A stretch of 64,000 bases of DNA from Mucilaginibacter sp. PAMB04168 (GTDB taxonomy: Bacteria > Bacteroidota > Bacteroidia > Sphingobacteriales > Sphingobacteriaceae): contig NZ_CP155079.2 in NCBI RefSeq assembly GCF_039634365.2, forward strand, positions 1,922,001 through 1,986,000, given 5' to 3'. Positions 16,043 through 26,057 of this stretch are shown in pieces. The position numbers and the translations under genes are program-made. Numbering within the stretch: position 1 is the stretch's first letter; every line of letters starts with the position of its first letter. The notes below the pieces were generated by a model. The model had not been told where the DNA came from. It was given only the letters and a program-made list of their open reading frames with translations, and did no database searches.

Positions 16043-17260
16043 ATGAGGAAAACTTTTTTTGAAGAGATAAGCGATGTTAATGCTTCAGGCGTAGCTTACA
16101 AAAATCTAAACCTTAAAAAGTTTATCTTATCTTACTTTGCCAACAGCGGCAATGGCACCATAGCCGATCTGTGCAAGGAATTGTATTTGAGCGCACCTAA
16201 GGTGAACAACTTGTTAAATGACTTAATTAGTGACGGGCTGGTACAGGAGATAGGTAAGGTTGATTCAACAACCGGCCGCAAGCCCAACCTGTATGGTTTG
16301 ATTTCAGATTCCGTTTTTTTTGTAGGTGTAGATGTTCGTCATACTTATATAAACATAGGATTGTCTGATTTTCAAAAAGAACTGGTGAAGGTTTCTCATG
16401 GCATTCCGTTTAACTTAAAGAACAATCAGGAGTCACTGGAAGAACTTTGTGGTCTTATAAACAACTTCATTAAAGAATCCCCTTATTCAAAAGAAAAAAT
16501 ATTGGGCATTGGTGTAAACCTTTCTGGACGTATTAATTATGCCACGGGTTATAGCTATAGTTTTTTTCACTTTAATGAAGAACCCTTAAGCAAGGTTATG
16601 GAGGGATTGATTGGTATTCGGGTCTTTTTAGAGAATGACTCCCGCGCCATGGCATACGGTGAGTTTTGCTCAGGTGCGGTAAACGGCGAAAAAAATGTGC
16701 TGTTTCTGAATATTGATTATGGTTTGGGCATGGGTATCATGATTAACAGCCAGTTGTATTATGGCAAATCAGGTTATGCCGGCGAGATAGGCCACGTACC
16801 AATATTCAACAATGAGGTAATTTGTCATTGTGGCAAAAAGGGATGCCTTGAAACAGAGGCTTCGGGCTGGGCGCTTACCCGTATTTTCAAAGAGGAACTG
16901 CAAAAAGGCTCATCTACTGTTATTAAGAAAAAGCCGGAGGATATTACACTTGATGACATTATTGATGCCGCCATTAATGACGATGTGCTTGCCATAGAAC
17001 TCATTGCACAAATTGGTGAAAAACTTGGGAGAGGCGTAGCATCGCTTATTAATATCTTTAACCCCGAACTGGTTATTTTGGGCGGTCGTTTAGCCACTAC
17101 AGAAGAATATATCAGACTACCAATTAAGAGCGCGCTTAACAAATATTCGCTTAGCTTGGTAAATAACGATACTCAGCTCAAAATGTCGAAACTGGGCAAG
17201 GATGCAGGTATTATCGGCGCATTTCTGCTGGTGAGAAACAGAATATTGGCGCTGAATTAA
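16043..17260 (+). CDS. ROK-family transcriptional regulator (NagC-like)
   Basis: Predicted 405-residue regulator. The N terminus (about 20-85) is a winged helix-turn-helix (IADLCKELYLSAPKVNNLLN, VDSTTGRKPNLYGL). The rest is the sugar-kinase-like ROK fold: VFFVGVDVRHTYINIGLSD, LENDSRAMAYGE with the conserved Asn-Asp, YAGEIGHVPIF, and the zinc motif CHCGKKGCLE. ROK repressors bind sugars or sugar phosphates and release DNA. Its central place between the SGNH operon and the GH20 gene makes it the likely regulator of PUL 1. Because it keeps several kinase residues, weak kinase activity cannot be excluded. Confidence 0.9.
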   Translation: MRKTFFEEISDVNASGVAYKNLNLKKFILSYFANSGNGTIADLCKELYLSAPKVNNLLNDLISDGLVQEIGKVDSTTGRKPNLYGLISDSVFFVGVDVRHTYINIGLSDFQKELVKVSHGIPFNLKNNQESLEELCGLINNFIKESPYSKEKILGIGVNLSGRINYATGYSYSFFHFNEEPLSKVMEGLIGIRVFLENDSRAMAYGEFCSGAVNGEKNVLFLNIDYGLGMGIMINSQLYYGKSGYAGEIGHVPIFNNEVICHCGKKGCLETEASGWALTRIFKEELQKGSSTVIKKKPEDITLDDIIDAAINDDVLAIELIAQIGEKLGRGVASLINIFNPELVILGGRLATTEEYIRLPIKSALNKYSLSLVNNDTQLKMSKLGKDAGIIGAFLLVRNRILALN

Positions 17261-17344
17261 TAGCTTCAATGGTTTAACATGATGCTACTTGCATATATCA
17301 AATTAAGCCATTTAAGAAATTTCCCCAATAAATAAAAGCGCAAA

Positions 17345-17380
17345 AAAAGCCCGTTTGCAAAATACAAACGGGCTTTTGTA
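17345..17380. terminator. Bidirectional terminator between ROK and GH20 genes
   Basis: AAAAGCCCGTTTG (17345-17357) pairs perfectly with CAAACGGGCTTTT (17365-17377). A/T runs on both sides suit the convergent genes on either side. Confidence 0.85.
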
Positions 17381-17442
17381 TGAAGAAACAACATAGTAGG
17401 GGCAAACCGGTAAGCCATCTTCCGGAAAGGAAAACAGCCTTG

Positions 17443-19350
17443 TTATTTCTTTGGAGTTGCGCGCTTATTCAAATCTTCAACTAATACCGTAATCATTCTA
17501 CCTATAGGTTTATCGCCTCGGTAGGTAATTAAACGCAGCTGCGTGGCCTCTTTAGGCACAATGAGCGGTGCGGTGTACTTAGGGTAAAACTTATCTGGAA
17601 AAGAATTATCAAACGTGTAGTAAATATCCAGTCCGGGTATTTCAGTAGTAAGTTCCAGCTTTACACTTAAATCATTGGTTGTAGTAATATTGAAAATAGG
17701 ATCATACACGCTCGGCGCATATTTTACGTCAGCAACATCAAAACGTTGGAAGTGCTTTTCTACCCGACCAAAAAAGTTAGGCCAGTTCTTTTTAACACGA
17801 GGTGACCATAACGATTCGGAAATTGCAAAACCACGCGGCCAGGTCATATATTCTGCATGGCGCATGTTGTAAACGTTTTCTGTCCATAAATTTGCCTGTC
17901 CTCCTTTAATATATTTAGCATCAACACTATCAGGTAATGGTTCAAATTGGTACGCTTTGTTCAAACGCAATGTGGCATATACGCGCGGCTCAATAGCCAC
18001 ATCGCCCTGCATATAATCGATATAGGCAAACGTTGTCGGACTCATGACCACGTCATGTTTCATTTGCGCTGCTTTGATGCCGCCCTGCATACCGCGCCAG
18101 CTCATTACCATAGCGTTAGGGGCGAGGCCGCCTTCCAGAATCTCATCCCAGCCCATAAATTTCTTGCCTTTTGATTCTACAATTTTTTCTACGCGTTTTT
18201 CAAAATAGCTTTGCACCTCGTTCAGGTCTTTCAAGTTTTCGCGCTTCATCAGATCCTTTATTGCATCGCTTTTTTCCCAAAAGTTTTTGGCAGCTTCATC
18301 ACCGCCCATATGTATATACTCAAACGGAAATAACGCGGCTACTTCGGTGATCACTTTATCTAAAAACGCGTATACGTTTTCGTTTGCAGGGCATAAATTG
18401 TTATCAATAATAGCAGAATACTTTGGGCCGTTCCATTGCATAATGCGTTCACCAGATCGTACGTGGTAAGTGCTTGCCTCAGGTGTACAGGATAACTCCG
18501 GGTAGGCGGCTATGGCAGCCAGACTATGCCCAGGAACATCAATTTCGGGCAATATATTAACATATCGATCCTGCGCATACTTAATAATTTCCTTAATGTC
18601 TTCCTGCGTATAAAAGCCTCCATAATTACGCGGTTCTTCAGGTCTGGGAGGATCGAATGTGCCGTAATAACCAACCTTTTTTACTGCCCATGCGCCAACC
18701 TCGGTTAGTTTGGGCAGGCTTTTGATTTCAATACGCCAACCTTCATTATCGGTAAGGTGCATGTGTAAAAGGTTGAACTTATAACGCACCATGTTATCAA
18801 TGTACTTTTTCACCTCAGCTTTTGTAAAAAAGTGACGTGATACATCAAACATTAAACCCCTCCACTGAAAACGCGGATAATCAGTAACGCTTACACACGG
18901 AATTGTCCATCGCTTGTTTTGGATATAAGTTGCACTTTCAATTTCCTTCGGCAATAACTGCAATAATGTTTGTATGCCATAAAATAAGCCTGCCGGCTTG
19001 TTAGCATGTATGCTTACCTCTTTGGGGGTTACGGTCAACCGGTATCCTTCGTTCCCAATGGCAGATTCATTAACAGCATTAAGAGTAAGGGATATGGTTG
19101 ATGCTGAGGACTTAGCCGCACTTACACTTGCACCGGTTGCCTTACTTATATGCTGGTTGAAGTAAGCGATTACGGGCGCTGCTTCTGCAGCAGCATTAGT
19201 GCCAAAACTTATGTTTTTGGGCAATACAAATTCCCCTGGCATGCGTGCAATAGCTACAGGCTCGGGTATGATAGCAATATCGGTTTTAGCGGTTTGGCCG
19301 TGTGCCGCATAGCAAATGCAGCAGCACAGTACGTAGAACAGTCTCTTCAT
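17443..19350 (-). CDS. GH20 beta-N-acetylhexosaminidase
   Basis: Predicted 635-residue exported exo-enzyme that removes terminal GlcNAc or GalNAc. Signal MKRLFYVLCCCICYAAHGQ is followed by a GH20b domain (about 25-150), then the catalytic barrel (about 155-500) with WRGLMFDVSRHFF, LHMHLTDNEGWRIEI, LPEIDVPGHSLAAIAAYPEL and the catalytic pair Asp351-Glu352 in YIHMGGDEAAKNFW. The C-terminal domain (about 550-635) is beta-rich and ends ITVLVEDLNKR, like the Fn3-associated tail of bacterial hexosaminidases. The ATG at 19350 gives the signal peptide; the longer frame to 19395 does not. The divergent neighbour is SusC. Confidence 0.95.
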   Translation of the reverse strand: MKRLFYVLCCCICYAAHGQTAKTDIAIIPEPVAIARMPGEFVLPKNISFGTNAAAEAAPVIAYFNQHISKATGASVSAAKSSASTISLTLNAVNESAIGNEGYRLTVTPKEVSIHANKPAGLFYGIQTLLQLLPKEIESATYIQNKRWTIPCVSVTDYPRFQWRGLMFDVSRHFFTKAEVKKYIDNMVRYKFNLLHMHLTDNEGWRIEIKSLPKLTEVGAWAVKKVGYYGTFDPPRPEEPRNYGGFYTQEDIKEIIKYAQDRYVNILPEIDVPGHSLAAIAAYPELSCTPEASTYHVRSGERIMQWNGPKYSAIIDNNLCPANENVYAFLDKVITEVAALFPFEYIHMGGDEAAKNFWEKSDAIKDLMKRENLKDLNEVQSYFEKRVEKIVESKGKKFMGWDEILEGGLAPNAMVMSWRGMQGGIKAAQMKHDVVMSPTTFAYIDYMQGDVAIEPRVYATLRLNKAYQFEPLPDSVDAKYIKGGQANLWTENVYNMRHAEYMTWPRGFAISESLWSPRVKKNWPNFFGRVEKHFQRFDVADVKYAPSVYDPIFNITTTNDLSVKLELTTEIPGLDIYYTFDNSFPDKFYPKYTAPLIVPKEATQLRLITYRGDKPIGRMITVLVEDLNKRATPKK

Positions 19351-19412
19351 AGTTCTCAAATGTAATAGATTAACGCGTAAACATAACCACTCCAATCTTG
19401 ATAAAAAAAAAT

Positions 19413-19447
19413 TTAAATTTATTTAACATCATTATTAAATATTTTAA
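19413..19447. promoter_or_regulatory. AT-rich palindromes between GH20 and SusC genes
   Basis: TTAAATTTATTTAA (19413-19426) and TTAAATATTTTAA (19435-19447) lie in the 251-base divergent region. They resemble the elements at 11510-11554 and 15910-15983 and are candidate operator sites for the ROK regulator. Confidence 0.3.
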
Positions 19448-19601
19448 AAAACTATTACATTTACGAAGTCGCTAATTAATAATCGAATACAATCGTTGAT
19501 TTTAAGTAAGTGGCGCTTTTTCGATTGAACTTAATATAAGCTCTAAATACCACACCTAAACCTTATCTAACAACCAATGATCATAAACCTAACAGTATGC
19601 T

Positions 19602-22600
19602 ATGCAAAAAATGATTACTAAAAGCTTGAAAAAAGAGTTGCTGCTTTTATGCGCACTGCTGTTGTTTTGTTGCAGTGCTGCACTATCGCAAAACAAAGTG
19701 TTACGAGGAACCGTGACCAACAACCAGGGCGAAGCCTTACCCGGCGTAACCGTGCAATTAAAGGGTGCTAAAACCAGTCAGGTAACTGACGGCGGAGGCC
19801 GTTTCAACGTACCAGCCGGCCCAAACCAAAACGTACTGATCTTTTCCATGATTGGTTTTGCCACCCGGGAAGTTGCCATTACCGGAACCACGCCGGCTAA
19901 AGTAGTGCTTACCGAAACCACTACCAACATGAGTGAGGTAGTCGTTATTGGCTACGGCACAGCTCAACGTAAGGATTTAACAGGCTCGGTAGGTAGCGTA
20001 GATATTGCCGACTTGCAAAAGTCTGTTGTAAAATCGTTTGATGAAGCGCTTGCGGGGCGTGTTGCCGGCGTGCAGGTAAACTCGGCCGAAGGTCAGCCCG
20101 GTGCTGGTATCAATATCGTTATACGTGGTTATAATTCCATTACACAAAACAACTATCCTTTGGTTGTAATTGATGGTTTTCCTTTCGAGTCGCCTGCTGG
20201 TAATGCTGTTAACCCGCTTACCACACTTGACCCAAACGATATAGAATCAATTGATGTGCTGAAGGATGCTTCATCTACAGCAATTTATGGCGCACGGGGT
20301 GCTAATGGCGTAATTATAGTAACCACCAAACGTGGTAAAATTGGAGCCCCTACAATCACCTATAATGGTTATTACGGCTGGCAGGAGAATAAGAAGCGCA
20401 TGAAGCTTTTAGATCCGTACGAATTTGTAAAACTGCAATATGAAATTGTACCTACTACAACAACTTCACTGTTTTTGCAAAACGGCCGTACTATAGATAG
20501 TTATCGGGATATAGCCGGCGTAAACTGGGAGGACCAAATCACCCGTGTTGCACCTATGCAGAACCATTATATATCTATGACGGGGGGCACAGATAAAACA
20601 CGCTATAGCGTGTCGTTATCTACCGTAAGTCAGGATGGTATTATCATTAACAGCGGCACTAAACGTACTCAGGGAAGGATAAGCCTGGACCAGGATGTAA
20701 ATAACAAACTCAAGGTTGGCATTAATGCTACCTATGCTTATAACTCCGTTAATGGAACGCCGGTATCGGCAACCAACAGCAGCAGTAATTTATACCTTTT
20801 GCAAAATGTATGGAGCTACCGCCCTGTTGCTACATCAGCCTCCGATGATTTGCTGAACTCACTGCGTGACCCATCAGTAGATCCAACAACAGATGCGCGG
20901 GTTAACCCGGTATTGTCTGCACAAAATGAACTCCGTAGAAGCTTTGGCACCAGTTTTAACAGCAATGCTTATGTAGAATATGCCATTCTTAAAGAGTTGA
21001 AGCTTCGGGTTAGTGGTGGCATAAACAGAAGTGTACGTGAAGATGACGCTTTCAACGGTGCTTTATCCCGTGTGGGTTCTACCGGTAATTACCGCGTTAG
21101 CGGTGGCGAAACCTTTTTTAATTCAAATACGTGGCAAACAGCTAATACTTTAACGTATTTAAAAAGGTTCAACAAAAAGCATTTGGTAAATGCCGTACTG
21201 GGATTTAGTGCAGAAAGCGGCGATTCGAAGGTGTTTGGCGGGTATGCTGTATTACTTCCTAATGAAAACTTAGGCCTAAGTGGTTTAGATGAAGGCACGC
21301 CAAATACAATTACCTCAATCTCCAGCAATTATACCAGAAACGCAATTTTTGCGAGGTTGAACTACACCTACAATGACCGGTATATTTTCACGTTCACCGG
21401 TCGCCAGGAAGGGTCATCAAGATTTTCTACCGGCAAGCGCGTTGGTTATTTCCCATCCGGAGCTTTCGCATGGAAGTTTAGTGAAGAGGGCTTTGCCAAA
21501 AGAATGAACTTTCTATCAACTGGTAAATTCAGAGCATCATACGGCGCTACAGCTAACGACGGTGTAGGTAACTTTGCTATTTACCCGAGCTTAGCCATCA
21601 CGAATACATCCGGATATATGTTTGGAGGTGTGGATACCAAAGGCATCATCGCATCAAGTTTGGGTAATGCTGATCTGAAATGGGAAACTACCCGGCAACT
21701 GGACATGGGCATTGATCTTGGTTTCTTTAAAGACCGGTTGTTATTAACAGTGGATGCTTACCGTAAAACTACTGATGACCTGTTATTGAACCGTGACCTG
21801 TCGCCAAGTACCGGTTATAGTAACGCTTTTCAGAACATCGGTAAAGTGCAAAATCAGGGGTTAGAGATCACATTATCGGGCACGGCTGTACGTACCAAAA
21901 ACTTTAGCTGGAGCAGCAACTTTAACATAGCGTTCAATAGTAACAAGGTTTTGGCGCTCGCCGGTGGTCAAAACTTCATGACATCGAACCAGAACTGGTC
22001 GGCTGATTGGGCCAGCATTCCTGCTTATGTGGCTATTGTTGGCCAGCCTATATCTGCCTTTTATGGTTTGATTTATGATGGCACTTACAAGTATGAAGAT
22101 TTTATCCAAACAGGTAACACTTACCTATTAAAATCTAACATTACCGCCAATGGCGAAGTGCGCGCTAATGTGCAGCCTGGTGATGCAAAATACCGTGACC
22201 TTAACGGCGACCTGATTATTAATGACCTGGATAAAGTCGCTATAGGTCGTGCTTATCCAATTCACCAGGGTGGTTTTTCCAATAATTTCAGCTACAAAGC
22301 TTTTGACCTGAGCGTATTTATGCAATGGTCATACGGTAATGACATTATCAATGCCAACAGGCTGATCTTGGAAACCGGATCGGTATTTAACACCAACCAG
22401 TTTGCTACGTTTGCCGATCGCTGGTCGCCTCAAAATCCTACATCTGATATTCCGGCTGCAAAGGGTCAAACTTACCAGTCTTATTCTACCCGTATTATTG
22501 AAGACGGATCCTTCCTGCGTTTGAAAACCGTATCATTTGGTTACACGCTGCCTGCTTCAGTAGCATCAAAGTTAAAGATGAAAACTTTAAGAGCGTACGT

Positions 22601-22748
22601 AACTGCACAAAACCTGTATACCTGGACCAAGTACACCGGCTATGACCCGGAAGTATCAGTACGTAACTCAGCGCTTACACCTGGCTTTGATTACTCGGCT
22701 TATCCAAGAGCGAGAACAATTGTAATAGGCCTAAATACTTCATTTTAA
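19602..22748 (+). CDS. SusC-type TonB-dependent transporter (PUL 1)
   Basis: Outer-membrane beta-barrel importer of 1048 residues. A signal peptide (to about residue 30) is followed by a carboxypeptidase-regulatory-like domain (VLRGTVTNNQGEALPGVTVQ, about 33-110), then the SusC plug start EVVVIGYGTAQRKDLTGSVG near residue 111, the plug motif YGARGANGVIIVTTKRG, and the barrel, ending in an aromatic residue (LNTSF). No STN domain is present, so it is not expected to signal through a FecR/FecI pair. It forms the outer-membrane complex with the SusD gene 23 bases downstream. The start could also be the ATG three codons later. Confidence 0.95.
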   Translation: MQKMITKSLKKELLLLCALLLFCCSAALSQNKVLRGTVTNNQGEALPGVTVQLKGAKTSQVTDGGGRFNVPAGPNQNVLIFSMIGFATREVAITGTTPAKVVLTETTTNMSEVVVIGYGTAQRKDLTGSVGSVDIADLQKSVVKSFDEALAGRVAGVQVNSAEGQPGAGINIVIRGYNSITQNNYPLVVIDGFPFESPAGNAVNPLTTLDPNDIESIDVLKDASSTAIYGARGANGVIIVTTKRGKIGAPTITYNGYYGWQENKKRMKLLDPYEFVKLQYEIVPTTTTSLFLQNGRTIDSYRDIAGVNWEDQITRVAPMQNHYISMTGGTDKTRYSVSLSTVSQDGIIINSGTKRTQGRISLDQDVNNKLKVGINATYAYNSVNGTPVSATNSSSNLYLLQNVWSYRPVATSASDDLLNSLRDPSVDPTTDARVNPVLSAQNELRRSFGTSFNSNAYVEYAILKELKLRVSGGINRSVREDDAFNGALSRVGSTGNYRVSGGETFFNSNTWQTANTLTYLKRFNKKHLVNAVLGFSAESGDSKVFGGYAVLLPNENLGLSGLDEGTPNTITSISSNYTRNAIFARLNYTYNDRYIFTFTGRQEGSSRFSTGKRVGYFPSGAFAWKFSEEGFAKRMNFLSTGKFRASYGATANDGVGNFAIYPSLAITNTSGYMFGGVDTKGIIASSLGNADLKWETTRQLDMGIDLGFFKDRLLLTVDAYRKTTDDLLLNRDLSPSTGYSNAFQNIGKVQNQGLEITLSGTAVRTKNFSWSSNFNIAFNSNKVLALAGGQNFMTSNQNWSADWASIPAYVAIVGQPISAFYGLIYDGTYKYEDFIQTGNTYLLKSNITANGEVRANVQPGDAKYRDLNGDLIINDLDKVAIGRAYPIHQGGFSNNFSYKAFDLSVFMQWSYGNDIINANRLILETGSVFNTNQFATFADRWSPQNPTSDIPAAKGQTYQSYSTRIIEDGSFLRLKTVSFGYTLPASVASKLKMKTLRAYVTAQNLYTWTKYTGYDPEVSVRNSALTPGFDYSAYPRARTIVIGLNTSF

Positions 22749-22771
22749 ACTACCTGTAATTAGATATTATT

Positions 22772-24340
22772 ATGAAAAGAACTTTGATCACTATAATTAC
22801 TTGTGCGGGTGTTTTATGCAGCACTGCGTGCAAAAAATTTTTGGATACCACACCTACAGACTTTGTTTCGCCTGCTAACTATTACCAGAACGAGGAGCAG
22901 GTTAATGCGGCACTTACCGGAGTTTACGATGCCTTAGGCAAAAGCGGCACTTATGGCCGGTATTTGTGGTTCGAAATGGATATAGCAGACGACAGCTTTT
23001 ATTCGCTTCCATCATCTGTGCAAGACGTAGCTTTGTATAACTACAGCCCGGCCGACGCCAAGCTGTTATCTACCTGGACTACCTTATATCAGGGGATAAA
23101 CCAGGCAAACATGCTTCTTGACAATATTGACAAGGCTAATATGGGCCAGGTAGCTAAGGATAATGCAAGAGGTCAGGCCTTATTTCTGCGGGCGTATTAC
23201 TACTTTATACTCGCAAACAACTGGGGCGATGTGCCGCTGAGACTTACAGCAACTGCTACAGTATCAGAAACAGATTTTCCTAAATCATCTTACCGTGCTG
23301 TTTATGCTCAGGTGGTTTCGGATATGGAAAAAGCCGCTGATATGGTTAGCGCTAATACCGCTTACAGTTATAACAGCCGTGTAACCAAATCGGTGGTATG
23401 GGGTATGCTGGCCAGGGTAAATCTTAAAATGGCTGGTGCCCCTATGCGTGATGCCTCACGCTTTGCAGAGGCACGTAAATGGGCTAACAAGGTAATGACT
23501 GATGCTCCGCACTCGCTGAACCCTGATTACAAACAGGTATTCAAAAATATGTGCGCTCACATTTATGACCTGAAAGAAAGCATTTGGGAGGTTGAGTTTA
23601 ACTTAAAAAATGGCACCCAAGACGAAGGTGGTTCGGTAGGAGTAATCAATGGCATAGGTACTACCAATCCAACGGTAGGTTACAGCTATGGCGCCAAACG
23701 TACTACGGCACGTTACTATAACTCCTTCGCTTTAGGCGATTTACGCCGTGACTGGTCTATCAGTCCTTATAGCTATACGTCATCAACTTCGTCTGTTCAG
23801 GTTCCATTTACCGCCGCGCAGATCTATAACCGTTTTGATGCCAAATGGCGCAGGGAGTTTGAAGGGAATTCTACGAAGTTTACTAACACGTCGGCCATCA
23901 ATTTCCCACTGCTACGGTATGCAGATGTATTACTGATGTTTGCTGAAGCCGAAAACGAAGTAAACGGCCCAACAGCTGCTGCTTACAACGCCGTGAACCT
24001 TGTTCGGGAACGTGCGTATGGTGTTCCGCTTGGGCTGGCCACCGCCACACAGGCCGATTTGGCAACCGGTTTCGACAAGGCAGCATTCCGCGAAGCCGTG
24101 CGCAGGGAGCGCTCGCTTGAACTGGGTTATGAAGGCCTGCGCCGATTTGACCTTATCCGTTGGAGTGTATTTGTACCGACTATGAAGGCAGTAGCCAATG
24201 AGATCACCACCGGTGCAGGCTCAACATACAGCTACGGTGCACGTTCTGGCCAAAACGTAACTGACCGCGACACCCTCTTTGCCATACCGGCCAGAGAGCT
24301 GTCAGTTAACCCAAGCATGACACAAAACAAAGGTTTTTAA
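22772..24340 (+). CDS. SusD/RagB-type surface glycan-binding lipoprotein (PUL 1)
   Basis: Predicted 522-residue lipoprotein that caps the SusC barrel and binds oligosaccharides. Signal MKRTLITIITCAGVLCSTAC puts the lipid anchor at Cys20, followed by KKFLDTTPTDFVSPANYY, a typical SusD start. Further markers are GQALFLRAYYYFILANNWGDV near 130-150 and the late RRERSLELGYEGLRRFDLIR. The C-terminal Asn-Pro-rich tail (SVNPSMTQNKGF) is also typical. Confidence 0.95.
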   Translation: MKRTLITIITCAGVLCSTACKKFLDTTPTDFVSPANYYQNEEQVNAALTGVYDALGKSGTYGRYLWFEMDIADDSFYSLPSSVQDVALYNYSPADAKLLSTWTTLYQGINQANMLLDNIDKANMGQVAKDNARGQALFLRAYYYFILANNWGDVPLRLTATATVSETDFPKSSYRAVYAQVVSDMEKAADMVSANTAYSYNSRVTKSVVWGMLARVNLKMAGAPMRDASRFAEARKWANKVMTDAPHSLNPDYKQVFKNMCAHIYDLKESIWEVEFNLKNGTQDEGGSVGVINGIGTTNPTVGYSYGAKRTTARYYNSFALGDLRRDWSISPYSYTSSTSSVQVPFTAAQIYNRFDAKWRREFEGNSTKFTNTSAINFPLLRYADVLLMFAEAENEVNGPTAAAYNAVNLVRERAYGVPLGLATATQADLATGFDKAAFREAVRRERSLELGYEGLRRFDLIRWSVFVPTMKAVANEITTGAGSTYSYGARSGQNVTDRDTLFAIPARELSVNPSMTQNKGF

Positions 24341-24359
24341 TCAATCACATTTGAAAAAG

Positions 24360-25280
24360 ATGAACAAGACGCACACATGGAGATTGATCATAGGATTGAT
24401 TGGTCTTACACTGATATATTCCTGCAAGGATAAAAATGTTGAAGCTCCCGAGTTCAACGTAGACACCGATAAAGCTGAGTACAAGGTAGGAGAGGCAGTA
24501 AATTTTAAAATATCAGGTGATCCTGATGTGATTAGCTTTTACTCGGGCGAGAAAGGCAAAGAATATCAATTTAAAGACCGTACCACAGCTAACGGAAAAG
24601 TTAGCTTAAGCATGACTACTCAAGTGCTTTTCGGTCGCCAGCCCAATAACCTTGCTTTGCTTTATTCAACCGACTTTAATGGTTTGTATGATGCCGCAAA
24701 CGTTAGGGCCGCTACCTGGACAGATATCACCAGTAGGTTCAAACTATCAACCGTTGTTCCGGGCGGATCTGGTGTTCAGACCCCTTCAGGCGTGGTTGAT
24801 ATATCGGATCTGCCGGTAGCAGGTAAACCTATTTACTTTGCTTTTAAATACACCGGGGATGCAGTTACAGGAACCACGCCAACACAAAATACCTGGCGTG
24901 TTTATGCGTTCGATTTAACCAATACCTTGCCTGATGGTAGTGTACTAAACGTATCATCAGCGTCAACAGCAGGCTGGTTAGCTATAGACTTTGTTAACAC
25001 CGCTAATAAATGGACGATCCAAACTGCCGCACCATTCATTTTCTTTAATCCCAACAGTACCTTGGTAGCATCAGAAGACTGGGCGCTTACAAAAGCTTTG
25101 TTTCCCAATAATGTAGATCCCGATGTTGCTGCACCTATTAAAACCTATTTGCAAACTGTAAACGACTATAAATACACTTATACCACTCCAGGCACTTACA
25201 CGGTAACATTTGTAGGCACTAACGGCAAAAATACTGGTTCGAGCAGTGTTGTTAAACAATTAACTATCGTAGTTAAATAA
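24360..25280 (+). CDS. DUF5017 surface lipoprotein with PKD-like end
   Basis: Predicted 306-residue lipoprotein, the third gene of the SusCD operon. Signal MNKTHTWRLIIGLIGLTLIY is followed by Ser-Cys22. The mature part begins FNVDTDKAEYKVGEAVNFKI and contains DVISFYSGEKGKEYQF, the DUF5017 hallmark. The C terminus (YTTPGTYTVTFVGTNG) resembles a PKD-like beta sandwich. Such SusE-position proteins usually bind glycan at the cell surface. The ATG at 24360 is used; an in-frame TTG lies three codons upstream. The gene follows SusD by 19 bases and precedes the second SGNH gene by 19. Confidence 0.85.
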   Translation: MNKTHTWRLIIGLIGLTLIYSCKDKNVEAPEFNVDTDKAEYKVGEAVNFKISGDPDVISFYSGEKGKEYQFKDRTTANGKVSLSMTTQVLFGRQPNNLALLYSTDFNGLYDAANVRAATWTDITSRFKLSTVVPGGSGVQTPSGVVDISDLPVAGKPIYFAFKYTGDAVTGTTPTQNTWRVYAFDLTNTLPDGSVLNVSSASTAGWLAIDFVNTANKWTIQTAAPFIFFNPNSTLVASEDWALTKALFPNNVDPDVAAPIKTYLQTVNDYKYTYTTPGTYTVTFVGTNGKNTGSSSVVKQLTIVVK

Positions 25281-25299
25281 TTGAACCTGAATAAATATA

Positions 25300-25995
25300 A
25301 TGAGACAAGTAATAGGATTTAAGTTTTTAACAACTGGTTTGTTGGCGTTCTGTCTGGCTTATGCAGCCTTTGCGCAGGAGGTTAAGATTGACAGCAATTA
25401 TATCAACAGCCATTATACAGAGCGTATGGATTTTTTCCATGCGTTGCCGGTGCAGAAACACGCTATCGTATTTCTGGGTAACAGCATTACCGAACATGGC
25501 GAATGGCCTGAACTAGTTGCCGGTAAAAAGCCGGTAATTAACCGTGGCATTGGCGGCGATAACACCTTTGGTTTGCGTGCCCGCCTTAATGAGGTTCTGG
25601 CTGATGAGCCATCTAAGATATTTCTGCTCATCGGCATTAATGATCTGTTTCGTAAGCTGCCTTATGAGGTAACGGTTAGCAACTACAAGCGCATCATCAG
25701 CGCAGTTAGAACTAAGTCACCTAAAACAAAGCTTTACATCCAAAGCGTGCTTCCTATTAACGAAGATATGCTGAAGCAGCCTTATGCCGCGGGGCGGAAC
25801 GCTATGGTGCTGGAACTGAACAAACGCATAGAGGCTTTAGCTACGACAGAAAAGATACCTTTTATCAATCTTCATCCGCTCTTCCTTGACGCAGAAGGTA
25901 AACTAAAACGCGAGCTCACGCTTGATGGTGTACACCTGAAGCCAAAGGCTTACGTCACATGGATAGAATATTTAAAGAGCAGCCACTATTTATAA
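25300..25995 (+). CDS. Secreted SGNH/GDSL hydrolase (copy 2)
   Basis: Predicted 231-residue exported esterase-like protein. The signal runs to about residue 25 (AAFAQEV). SGNH blocks: FLGNSITEHGEWPELV, NRGIGGDNTFGLRARL, LLIGINDLFRKLP and DGVHLKPKAY. It is a paralogue of the SGNH gene at 15220-15894; the two differ mainly around the acid-block linker. Its operon position behind SusC/SusD/DUF5017 suggests removal of ester groups from imported oligosaccharides. The downstream epimerase frame overlaps its end, but the likely epimerase start lies 62 bases beyond the stop. Confidence 0.87.
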   Translation: MRQVIGFKFLTTGLLAFCLAYAAFAQEVKIDSNYINSHYTERMDFFHALPVQKHAIVFLGNSITEHGEWPELVAGKKPVINRGIGGDNTFGLRARLNEVLADEPSKIFLLIGINDLFRKLPYEVTVSNYKRIISAVRTKSPKTKLYIQSVLPINEDMLKQPYAAGRNAMVLELNKRIEALATTEKIPFINLHPLFLDAEGKLKRELTLDGVHLKPKAYVTWIEYLKSSHYL

Positions 25996-26057
25996 TAGAG
26001 AAAGTTTCGCTTACTCTACAAATACCAAAAACAGATAACATTATTACTACATCAACA

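Noticed and set aside
19602..22748. STN domain and FecI/FecR signalling for the SusC proteins
   Set aside because: All three SusC proteins go straight from signal peptide to the carboxypeptidase-regulatory-like domain, and no sigma or anti-sigma gene is nearby.
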